A stretch of DNA of 12,113 nt, taken from positions 1 through 12,113 of the forward strand of contig JAEDFS010000052.1 of assembly GCA_016297895.1 (NCBI GenBank), written 5' to 3'. This document shows, one piece after another, positions 1-5,478 of the stretch (its first letter is position 1; each line of letters begins with the position of its first letter). Source of the DNA: Marvinbryantia sp. Lineage in GTDB: Bacteria; Bacillota; Clostridia; Lachnospirales; Lachnospiraceae. Made by a program: the position numbers and the translations under genes. The notes beneath the pieces are model-generated. The model searched no databases and was not told the origin of the DNA. It worked only from the letters and a program-made list of their open reading frames with translations.

Positions 1-55
1 TGAACGACCTACACCCTTAGCAGGGGCGCCTCTTCAGCCTCTTGAGTATTTCTCC
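1..55 (-). tRNA. tRNA-Ser (anticodon GCU), 3' part cut by window edge
   Basis: Read on the minus strand from position 55, the sequence begins GGAGAAATACTCAAG, followed by a D arm and an anticodon stem CGCCC/GGGTG that encloses the loop CTGCTAA. The anticodon GCT lies at 21-19. U8, the D-stem CTC/GAG and the start of a serine-type variable region (GGTCGTTCA) are visible. The sequence closely resembles firmicute tRNA-Ser(GCU), which decodes AGC and AGU codons. The variable arm, T arm and 3' acceptor strand lie beyond the left edge, so the gene is truncated by the window rather than broken. The 5' end at 55 is set by the seven-base acceptor strand before U8; one extra G lies just upstream. Confidence 0.93.
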
Positions 56-61
56 CGGTTG

Positions 62-95
62 AATATTAGTAATATTATAAGCATCACATCTGTGA
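62..95. repeat. Two short palindromes in the tRNA-Ser leader
   Basis: AATATTA-G-TAATATT (62-76) and TCACA-TC-TGTGA (84-95) are perfect inverted repeats lying between the predicted start of transcription (about 98) and the mature tRNA end. They may fold in the precursor that is trimmed by RNase P, or the second may be a protein-binding site just downstream of the start of transcription. No known operator is recognised. AT-rich DNA makes such repeats by chance, so function is uncertain. Confidence 0.4.
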
Positions 96-104
96 CGCTA
101 TATA

Positions 105-133
105 ATTATACTAAAGCATGTTTACTTTGTCAA
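105..133 (-). promoter_or_regulatory. Consensus sigma-A promoter of the tRNA-Ser gene
   Basis: On the minus strand a perfect -35 hexamer TTGACA (133-128) and a perfect -10 hexamer TATAAT (110-105) are separated by exactly 17 bp. Immediately upstream, 155-134 is A/T rich and starts GGAAAAATATTC, resembling the bacterial UP-element consensus. Transcription should start near 98, about 43 nt before the mature tRNA end. This is the expected architecture for a strong stable-RNA promoter. The promoter match is seen directly; its strength is inferred. Confidence 0.88.
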
Positions 134-160
134 CTCTTATTTTGAATATTTTTCCTTCCA

Positions 161-189
161 TTGCTATCTTTTTTTTTTTATGATAATAT
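161..189 (+). promoter_or_regulatory. Weak candidate promoter for the symporter gene
   Basis: TTGCTA (161-166) and TAATAT (184-189) are each four of six matches to the sigma-A hexamers with a 17-bp spacer that contains an 11-T run (169-179). Initiation near 196 would give a leader of roughly 130 nt before the ATG at 328. Both hexamers are weak; GATAAT at 182-187 is an alternative -10 with poor spacing. This is the best candidate visible, not a firm call. Confidence 0.25.
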
Positions 190-229
190 GAGTATATACG
201 CCGATTCAGCTGTGTAATACAGGCGATAT

Positions 230-286
230 CCCGGAGATGCCGGGAAATGCGAAGCACGGATCTATCCGTATTCGTATGGCATCTTC
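230..286 (+). promoter_or_regulatory. Structured 5' leader upstream of the symporter, with mutually exclusive hairpins
   Basis: GGAGATGCC (233-241) pairs with GGCATCTTC (278-286) over nine base pairs including one G-U. Inside this stem, TGCGAA (248-253) pairs with TTCGTA (271-276), also with one G-U, and ACGGA (256-260) pairs with TCCGT (265-269) around a UCUA loop, giving one long stem-loop. A competing hairpin CCCGG (230-234)/CCGGG (240-244) uses the same left arm, so the two folds exclude each other. The element ends about 40 nt before the start codon, leaving the ribosome binding site outside it. It matches no riboswitch class I recognise. Folding is seen in the sequence; a regulatory role is inference. 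Confidence 0.45.
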
Positions 287-327
287 AACCCACAACATCA
301 TTATTATAAGGAAAGAGAGGCACTTTT

Positions 328-1542
328 ATGAAAGCAACAAAAAAAATGTCCCTGGCGATGCAGATCTTTATTGCACTGATCCTGGCCATCATCGCAGGTC
401 TTCTCATGGGAAACCATGCAGATTTTGCAAACAGCTACATTAAACCATTTGGTACGATCTTTTTAAATCTGATCAAATTTATTGTATGTCCGATCGTTCT
501 GTTTTCCATTATGTGTGGAATCATCTCCATGAGAGATATAAAAAAAGTAGGTTCCATCGGTCTGAAAACCGTTGTATATTACCTTTGTACCACCGCATTT
601 GCCATTGTGATCGGTCTGGCAGGCGGTAATCTGTTTAAAGGAATGTTTCCGGTCATTGCTACCACAGACCTGACCTATGAAGCTTCAGAAGCTACTTCCT
701 TTATGGATACCATCGTAAATATTTTTCCTTCCAACTTTCTTTCACCCATTGTAAATGCCAACATGCTTCAGATCATTGTCATGGCAATTCTGCTGGGATT
801 TGCAATCATCCTGGTTGGAGAAAAGAATAAACAGGTAGTAAGTGCGTTTAATGACCTGAATGATATTTTCATGAAATGTATGGAAATGATCCTGAAGCTG
901 TCCCCCATCGGTGTATTCTGCCTGCTGTGCCCTGTCATCGCTTCCAACGGTGCCGCCATTATCGGTTCCCTGGCAATGGTACTTCTTACCGCTTACATCT
1001 GTTATTTTGTTCATGCACTGGTGGTATACTCCATTACTGTCAAAAGCCTGGGTGGTATGAACCCTGTTACATTTTTTAAGGGAATGATGCCTGCAATTAT
1101 GTTTGCATTTTCCAGTGCATCTTCTGTAGGTACTCTTCCTCTCAATCTGAACTGTACAGAAAAGCTTGGAGCCGACAGAGAAGTTGCCTCCTTTGTTCTC
1201 CCGCTGGGTGCTACGATCAACATGGACGGAACCGCTATTTACCAGGGTGTCTGTGCCATCTTCATCGCAGCCTGCTACGGAATCAATCTTACTCTTCCTC
1301 AGATGATGACCATCATCCTTACCGCCACTCTTGCATCCATCGGTACAGCAGGTGTTCCCGGTGCAGGTATGGTAATGCTGGCCATGGTACTGACTTCCGT
1401 AGGTCTTCCTGTTGACGGTATCGCCCTGGTAGCGGGTGTTGACCGTATCTTCGACATGGGACGTACTACCGTAAACATCACGGGCGACGCATGCTGCAGT
1501 ATTATCGTTTCCAATCTGGAAAGAAAACGTACCGCACGCTAA
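328..1542 (+). CDS. Dicarboxylate/amino acid:cation symporter (DAACS family, GltP/GltT-like)
   Basis: This 404-residue integral membrane protein probably couples uptake of an acidic amino acid or dicarboxylate to Na+ or H+ entry. It shows the hallmarks of the glutamate transporter family in order: hydrophobic segments through the N-terminal half, the HP1 re-entrant loop with SSASSVGTLP (262-271), the NMDGT cation-binding motif (298-302), the HP2 loop GTAGVPGAG (339-347), and the substrate motif DMGRTTVNITGD (376-387). R379 aligns with the arginine of archaeal GltPh that contacts the side-chain carboxylate of aspartate, favouring an acidic substrate over the Ser/Thr type (SstT); dicarboxylate use (DctA-like) cannot be excluded. 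Length is normal for bacterial members. The ATG at 328 follows a GAGAGG ribosome binding site seven bases upstream. It is the only plus-strand gene here, lies divergent to the tRNA and convergent to the permease, and is probably monocistronic, ending at a hairpin 12 nt after the stop. Confidence 0.93.
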   Translation: MKATKKMSLAMQIFIALILAIIAGLLMGNHADFANSYIKPFGTIFLNLIKFIVCPIVLFSIMCGIISMRDIKKVGSIGLKTVVYYLCTTAFAIVIGLAGGNLFKGMFPVIATTDLTYEASEATSFMDTIVNIFPSNFLSPIVNANMLQIIVMAILLGFAIILVGEKNKQVVSAFNDLNDIFMKCMEMILKLSPIGVFCLLCPVIASNGAAIIGSLAMVLLTAYICYFVHALVVYSITVKSLGGMNPVTFFKGMMPAIMFAFSSASSVGTLPLNLNCTEKLGADREVASFVLPLGATINMDGTAIYQGVCAIFIAACYGINLTLPQMMTIILTATLASIGTAGVPGAGMVMLAMVLTSVGLPVDGIALVAGVDRIFDMGRTTVNITGDACCSIIVSNLERKRTAR

Positions 1543-1553
1543 ATCAATCAAAG

Positions 1554-1575
1554 ACCCCGCTGCAAGCAGCGGGGT
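1554..1575. terminator. GC-rich hairpin between convergent genes, probable terminator
   Basis: ACCCCGCTGC (1554-1563) and GCAGCGGGGT (1566-1575) are a perfect ten-base inverted repeat beginning 12 nt after the symporter stop codon. On the plus strand an A-rich stretch precedes it but no U run follows. On the minus strand it is followed by CTTTGATTGATTT, a poor U-rich tail. It may therefore stop transcription from both sides, or be a decayed bidirectional terminator. The hairpin itself is certain; the terminator role is inferred from its place between convergent genes. Confidence 0.6.
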
Positions 1576-1601
1576 ATCAAGCTTGTAGCGCTGCAGAGCA
1601 T

Positions 1602-1673
1602 CGGGGTATTTGACCCTCGCGGCAGTCGCCAAATATCCGCACAAGTGCGGCTGCTTGGCTCGTTGCTCGCGGG
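1602..1673. repeat. REP-like extended imperfect hairpin element
   Basis: A single long imperfect stem-loop spans 1614-1673. It pairs CCC/GGG at the ends (1614-1616 with 1671-1673), GCG/CGC and GCA/TGC farther in, then GCCAA (1628-1632) with TTGGC (1655-1659), and finally CCGCAC (1637-1642) with GTGCGG (1645-1650) around an AA loop. A competing pair TATTTG (1607-1612)/CAAATA (1630-1635) overlaps it. The octamer CGGGGTAT at 1602-1609 repeats the one at 1570-1577. It codes for nothing convincing and is more GC rich than its surroundings. The form suits a dispersed intergenic repeat, but copy number cannot be seen from one window. Confidence 0.5.
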
Positions 1674-1691
1674 AATAAACTTCAATAAGTA

Positions 1692-2441
1692 TCAGCTTCC
1701 TGAAATGATTTTCAGGAACAGAAGAATCAATACCAGAATAATGACCGGACGGACGATCTTACTTCCGTTCTTCATTACAAGCCCCGATCCGATATAATGC
1801 CCTGCGAGACAGAACACAGCTCCTGCCGCTCCGTAGATCACATTCACATAGCCGCTGAAAAGAAACGTGACAAAAGCTGCTATGTTAGAAGAAAGATTGA
1901 TCAGTTTTACATTTCCGGAAGCGGTACGGATGTCCATACGGGCAATATGAGTCAGGGAAAGAAGGAGAAAGGTTCCTGTTCCCGGACCGTAAAATCCATC
2001 ATAAATTCCTATCAGGAGTGCACTGATACATACAATTATCATACGTCTGTGAGCCGGAAATGAAGCATCATATTCCGGCTCCTTTTTTTCCAGCATCACA
2101 ACGACTGCAACCACCGGAAGGATAAAAAGCATCATTTTCTTCAGAATCTCATCACTGGTAAACAGTACGAGCTTTGCTCCGAAAAAGGATCCGATAAGTG
2201 CCAGGATCACACTTGGCAGAACAAATTTTTTATCGAAATAACCATTTTTACAATAACGTGCCGTAGATACCGTGGTTCCCACAGAAGAGGCCAGCTTATT
2301 GGTTGCAATTGCCTGGTGGGGTGCCAGTCCGGCCAGCAAAAAAGCGGGAAGAGAAATTAATCCTCCTCCCCCGCCTATCGAATCCACCAGCCCTGCCAGA
2401 AACGTTAGCGGGCATATGATCAGAAATCTACTCAGTTCCAT
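1692..2441 (-). CDS. TSUP (TauE/SafE, YfcA-like) membrane permease
   Basis: This 249-residue, almost wholly hydrophobic protein belongs to the TSUP family, whose members move small sulfur- or carbon-containing anions such as sulfite, sulfonates or sulfoacetate across the membrane. It has the internal duplication of that family: an N-terminal DSIGGGGGLISLP (20-32) followed by ATNK (46-49), and a matching YDGFYGPGTG (147-156) followed by ASGNVKLINLSSN (174-186). A charged loop near 118-133 separates the two halves. The DS-I-GGGG form points to the YfcA-like branch, whose substrate is generally unknown, and nothing nearby identifies the substrate here. Its ATG overlaps the end of the acyltransferase gene by 14 nt, and only a weak AAAGAG precedes it, so translational coupling is likely. 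It is last in the murT-gatD-plsC transcript and ends toward the hairpin cluster at 1554-1673. Confidence 0.88.
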   Translation of the reverse strand: MELSRFLIICPLTFLAGLVDSIGGGGGLISLPAFLLAGLAPHQAIATNKLASSVGTTVSTARYCKNGYFDKKFVLPSVILALIGSFFGAKLVLFTSDEILKKMMLFILPVVAVVVMLEKKEPEYDASFPAHRRMIIVCISALLIGIYDGFYGPGTGTFLLLSLTHIARMDIRTASGNVKLINLSSNIAAFVTFLFSGYVNVIYGAAGAVFCLAGHYIGSGLVMKNGSKIVRPVIILVLILLFLKIISGS

Positions 2442-3162
2442 AACTCTTTACTTTTGTCTCCTCATTTATTTTCTGCTGGATTCTCTCTTTCACCATGACA
2501 GCGATCTCATTTGTTTTCATATCCTTGTATTCTTCATAAGGAATCGGCTTCAAATAATGTACCTGCACCGTTACCGTTTCCAGTGAATGGGAATCAAAGG
2601 GCACAAAGGAATTGATCAGTGCCACCGGAACGATAGGACATTTTGCCTTCATAGCCGCTTTAAAGCTTCCGCCCTTAAAATCCAGAAGCTGATTTCCATT
2701 TCGTGATCTTGTTCCTTCCGCAAAAATGACATAATTTCGTCCCTCTCCCACTTCCTTCGCTGCCTGAAGGATCACCTTCATAGACTGTCTCACATCTTCT
2801 CTGTCCATGGGCAGGGCTCTCATGATTTTTCTTATCTGTTTTACAAAGGGAACATTGGCCACTTCTTTTTTCAGAATGGCAGAGAGAGGTCTTCCAAAGC
2901 TGTCAATAATCGCCAGCATATCATACATTCCCTGATGATTCGGATATAGAATAAATCCATTCTTCTCAGGAAGCAGTTCCTGTCCGGAAGAAACGATTTT
3001 CACATTTCCGCCTCTGTTTGCATAATTAACTACTTTTTTCAGAAAATCATACTTTTGCTGATCCGAATGCCTATCATTTTCTCTGGCATACAGGAGAATA
3101 TATACTGCAACATACGGTACATGGATCAGGTTTTTTAATACCATAACAAGAATTCTTTTCAT
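2428..3162 (-). CDS. plsC: 1-acyl-sn-glycerol-3-phosphate acyltransferase (PlsC/LPLAT family)
   Basis: This 244-residue membrane-associated enzyme probably moves an acyl chain onto lysophosphatidic acid to give phosphatidic acid, the precursor of membrane phospholipids. Motif I is NHQGMYD (75-81), supplying the H76-x4-D81 catalytic pair. Motif II lies around R91-L93, motif III is FAEGTRSR (147-154), followed by KGGSFKAA (163-170), and motif IV is PIVPVAL (176-182). A hydrophobic segment at about 5-25 should anchor it in the membrane. The start codon shares one base with the gatD stop (TAATG), so translation is probably coupled; the 3' end overlaps the permease gene. LPLAT proteins vary in acceptor, so another lysophospholipid or a glycolipid could be the substrate; the gene symbol rests on family membership only. 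Its place directly after the lipid II amidation genes links it to envelope synthesis. Confidence 0.87.
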   Translation of the reverse strand: MKRILVMVLKNLIHVPYVAVYILLYARENDRHSDQQKYDFLKKVVNYANRGGNVKIVSSGQELLPEKNGFILYPNHQGMYDMLAIIDSFGRPLSAILKKEVANVPFVKQIRKIMRALPMDREDVRQSMKVILQAAKEVGEGRNYVIFAEGTRSRNGNQLLDFKGGSFKAAMKAKCPIVPVALINSFVPFDSHSLETVTVQVHYLKPIPYEEYKDMKTNEIAVMVKERIQQKINEETKVKSYGTE

Positions 3163-3929
3163 TATACCAACTGCTCCTGATTCTGAGGCTTGCTCACTTT
3201 TCCTTTAAAGCGCTGATAGATATACTCATTTGCCTCTTTTTCTTCTCTATCATCCAGTTTCTTTAATTCAATTGTTTCCCCGTATTTCCGCTCAAGTGCC
3301 TTTTTGATCAGATAATCGCAGATCTCCGGGTTTTTTGGAAGCAGCGGTCCGTGAAGATAGGTACCGATCACATTTTTATAGATGACTCCTTCATAGCCGC
3401 TTTTCCCGTCATTTCCGCTTCCATAGATTACTTTTCCGAAAGGTCTGTTATTCTTGATATTGGTTCTTCCCCCGTGATTTTCAAATCCGACCACCGGCAT
3501 AGAGGAGAGCTCGCTTTCCAGCACGATATTATCGATCAGACGGTAATCCTTTCCTCTCTCTGTCTCCAGGTCAATGATTCCCAGTCCTTCGATTCTTCCG
3601 TCCTCGGTATCATAATAATTTCCCAGAAGCTGATATCCTCCGCAGATTGCAATTACAACTCCGCCACTCTCCACATATTCCCGGAAATCTTCTCTGATTT
3701 CCTGCAGTTTGTCTCTCACCAGCATCTGTTCCCTGTCCGATCCTCCTCCCAGAAGAACAAGATCCAGTTTTGAAAAATCAATGGGATCATCGATCTCATA
3801 ACAGATGACTTCCGCTTCTATTTCTCTCCACTGACATCTTTTTTTCAGACACTGAATGTTTCCTCTGTCACCATACAGATTCAGAAGATCCGGATAGAGA
3901 TGTCCGATCGTAAGTTTCCTCTTATCCAT
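3162..3929 (-). CDS. gatD: GatD, glutaminase subunit of lipid II isoglutaminyl synthase
   Basis: This 255-residue cytoplasmic class I glutamine amidotransferase subunit hydrolyses glutamine and passes ammonia to MurT, which amidates the alpha-carboxyl of D-Glu in lipid II to give D-isoglutamine. The protein opens with the family-typical LYPDLLNLYGDRGN (11-24). The nucleophile is C96 in AICGGYQLLG (94-103), in the GATase elbow, and H193 in GTYLHGPLLPKNP (189-201) is the catalytic histidine; GFENH (148-152) is another conserved block. These positions closely track Cys94 and His189 of Staphylococcus aureus GatD. The ATG at 3929 lies directly against the MurT stop with no spacer, with AAGGGGAA in the end of murT as ribosome binding site, and its stop overlaps plsC by one base. 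Cobyric acid synthase-like amidotransferases are related, but the adjacent MurT settles the call. The protein runs about ten residues longer than the staphylococcal one, with a charged tail. Confidence 0.93.
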   Translation of the reverse strand: MDKRKLTIGHLYPDLLNLYGDRGNIQCLKKRCQWREIEAEVICYEIDDPIDFSKLDLVLLGGGSDREQMLVRDKLQEIREDFREYVESGGVVIAICGGYQLLGNYYDTEDGRIEGLGIIDLETERGKDYRLIDNIVLESELSSMPVVGFENHGGRTNIKNNRPFGKVIYGSGNDGKSGYEGVIYKNVIGTYLHGPLLPKNPEICDYLIKKALERKYGETIELKKLDDREEKEANEYIYQRFKGKVSKPQNQEQLV

Positions 3930-5264
3930 TTACTGTTCCCCTTCAATTTTTTTCAGAATATTATGAGTGCTGTAAAGTGCCGTATAGTTTACCAGCACAT
4001 ACAAATTTTTGCACCCGTTCTCAATGCGTTCCCTGATTGCTTTTTCAATATCCGGCTGCAAAGTCGAAGGAATGTCCACATATTTCAGACGAAGACGCAT
4101 ATCCTGACACCGGATTCCGCTGACCACGATAGAATTGATATTGGCATTCTGCAGACGGTCAAAGTCCACATCCCAGAGCCAGGACACATCTGTGCCGTCC
4201 TGATCATTGTCATTGATCAGTATGATCACATCCTTTAAGGTCTCATCTTCCATTACAGCGGAAATGTTCTGATTAAAGCCCGCCGGATTTTTTGCAAGGT
4301 TTAAAATGATCTCTGTTCCCTGAATGGAAAAATGTTCCATCCGTCCGTTCTCCGGATTATACTTTCGAAGCACTTCTTCAAAATTTTCGAGTTCCATGCC
4401 GGCTTCTCTCGCAGCCGCATAGACTGCAAGGATATTATAAATATTATAAAATCCCCTGTAATTTGCCTCGATATGTCTTCCTTCCACATCAAAGGCAAGA
4501 TGTTTTCCTGTTTCGATATGAGAGGCATTATACCTGATGGCAGGACGTTTAAAATCACATCTGCTGCAGTAATAATCTCCCAGCTGGCTGAAATGATAAA
4601 AATGATAATTCATTTTTGCTCCGCACTTTTTGCAGAACCGTCCTTCTTTGATTTCATTTATGGACTCCTCGAAGACTTTTTCTCCAATTCCATACGTCAC
4701 ATAAGGATTACCGCTTTCCATGGTCACATAGGTTGACAGGGCATCGTCTGCATTCACAATGATCTTCATATCCGGTGCCATTTTCATGGCATCTCTGATC
4801 AGATTCATAGTAATGTCGATTTCTCCGTAACGATCCAGCTGATCACGGAACAGGTTGGTAAGAACCATATAGTCCGGCTGAAAATGAGGAAAGATTCGAA
4901 GGGCCGAAGCCTCATCCACTTCAATGCAGGCATAATCTGCATCCAGTTTTCCGTTCCACTTTGCCTGAAGAACAAAAGAAGACACACATCCGTTGAGCAT
5001 GTTGGAACCTGTATGATTGCAGACCACTTTCTTATTCTGAGCCTCCAGTGTGGAACAGAGAAGATTATTTGTAGTGGTTTTTCCATTGGTTCCGCAGACA
5101 ACATAGATTTTTTCTTTTATATCCCCTGCCAGCTCCGATAAAATAGCCGGATCAATGGACAATGCTATTTTTCCTGCCCAGGTCACTCCCTGTTTTCCAA
5201 GCATCTTACATATCTTTGCTACGATCTTTGCTGTTCCTACTGCCGCTATTCTGCGTAATTTCAT
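3930..5264 (-). CDS. murT: MurT, ligase subunit of lipid II isoglutaminyl synthase
   Basis: This 444-residue Mur-ligase-like ATPase activates the D-Glu alpha-carboxyl of lipid II at the cytoplasmic membrane and accepts ammonia from GatD. The P-loop is GTNGKTTT (58-65). The middle domain carries a four-cysteine zinc ribbon, C211-x2-C214 and C233-x2-C236, which distinguishes MurT from classical Mur ligases. The C-terminal domain has NDNDQDGTDVSWLWD (351-365), the conserved block around the catalytic aspartate. A frame continues upstream to an ATG at 5321, but that would add 19 residues encoded partly by an intergenic hairpin. The ATG at 5264 has AGGAGG five bases upstream and gives the family-typical MKLRRIAAV start, so I use it. 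It heads the murT-gatD-plsC-permease run. No convincing promoter is visible upstream: TAGAAT at 5298-5293 lacks a good -35, so readthrough from gyrA is possible. Confidence 0.94.
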   Translation of the reverse strand: MKLRRIAAVGTAKIVAKICKMLGKQGVTWAGKIALSIDPAILSELAGDIKEKIYVVCGTNGKTTTNNLLCSTLEAQNKKVVCNHTGSNMLNGCVSSFVLQAKWNGKLDADYACIEVDEASALRIFPHFQPDYMVLTNLFRDQLDRYGEIDITMNLIRDAMKMAPDMKIIVNADDALSTYVTMESGNPYVTYGIGEKVFEESINEIKEGRFCKKCGAKMNYHFYHFSQLGDYYCSRCDFKRPAIRYNASHIETGKHLAFDVEGRHIEANYRGFYNIYNILAVYAAAREAGMELENFEEVLRKYNPENGRMEHFSIQGTEIILNLAKNPAGFNQNISAVMEDETLKDVIILINDNDQDGTDVSWLWDVDFDRLQNANINSIVVSGIRCQDMRLRLKYVDIPSTLQPDIEKAIRERIENGCKNLYVLVNYTALYSTHNILKKIEGEQ

Positions 5265-5269
5265 GCTGA

Positions 5270-5275
5270 CCTCCT
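5270..5275 (-). promoter_or_regulatory. Ribosome binding site that fixes the murT start
   Basis: AGGAGG read on the minus strand from 5275 to 5270 lies five bases before the ATG at 5264-5262. The alternative ATG at 5321 has no comparable site and lies within a perfect hairpin, so this site decides for the shorter protein. Confidence 0.88.
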
Positions 5276-5309
5276 GCATTTCCCGATTTCGTATTCTACG
5301 GCATATGTT

Positions 5310-5425
5310 CAAGTACGCCACCGGCGTACTTGCCGCAAGGCGCGCGCTCCGAAGGAGCTTTCCTCTGCGCGCCTCTGCGATCCGCCGGAGGCCGGGCTTT
5401 CAGCGGGGGACTCCCCAGCTGAAAG
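5310..5425. repeat. Tandem cluster of three GC-rich hairpins between gyrA and murT
   Basis: Three inverted repeats follow one another. CAAGTACGCC (5310-5319) pairs perfectly with GGCGTACTTG (5323-5332) around ACC. AGGCGCGC (5338-5345) pairs with GCGCGCCT (5367-5374), enclosing GCTCC/GGAGC (5346-5350/5354-5358). CTTTCAGC (5397-5404) pairs with GCTGAAAG (5418-5425), enclosing GGGG/CCCC. None is followed by a U run. The stretch is visibly more GC rich than the flanking genes and holds no credible reading frame. It could be a REP/BIME-like dispersed element, a transcript-stabilising or boundary element, or a site for DNA-binding proteins. That the hairpins exist is direct; their role is unknown. 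Confidence 0.6.
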
Positions 5426-5430
5426 TTGAA

Positions 5431-5469
5431 ATTTCCATGCCCTGTTTTTTCTTTACAGAGCATGGAAAT
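5431..5469. terminator. Stem-loop directly after gyrA, possible terminator
   Basis: ATTTCCATGC (5431-5440) pairs perfectly with GCATGGAAAT (5460-5469), with CTGT/ACAG (5442-5445/5455-5458) continuing the stem around a pyrimidine-rich loop on the plus strand. It begins nine nt after the gyrA stop codon, where the end of the replication operon is expected. On the minus strand the stem is followed by TTCAACTTTC, only weakly U rich; on the plus strand a T-rich run follows, but no plus-strand gene ends here. Termination may be partial, letting some transcripts continue into murT. Confidence 0.45.
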
Positions 5470-5478
5470 GATTGCTTT

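Noticed and set aside
169..179. Run of 11 T as a terminator or slippage site
   Set aside because: No stem precedes it on the plus strand, and it lies in intergenic DNA; it is more likely part of the AT-rich promoter zone.
237..443. 68-residue plus-strand frame before and into the symporter
   Set aside because: It overlaps the symporter start in another frame, has no ribosome binding site, and begins within the leader stem-loop.
5293..5321. Possible promoter for murT (TAGAAT at 5298-5293)
   Set aside because: The -10 is acceptable, but no -35 resembling TTGACA lies 16-18 bp upstream; the spacer overlaps the hairpin. Too weak to list as a feature.
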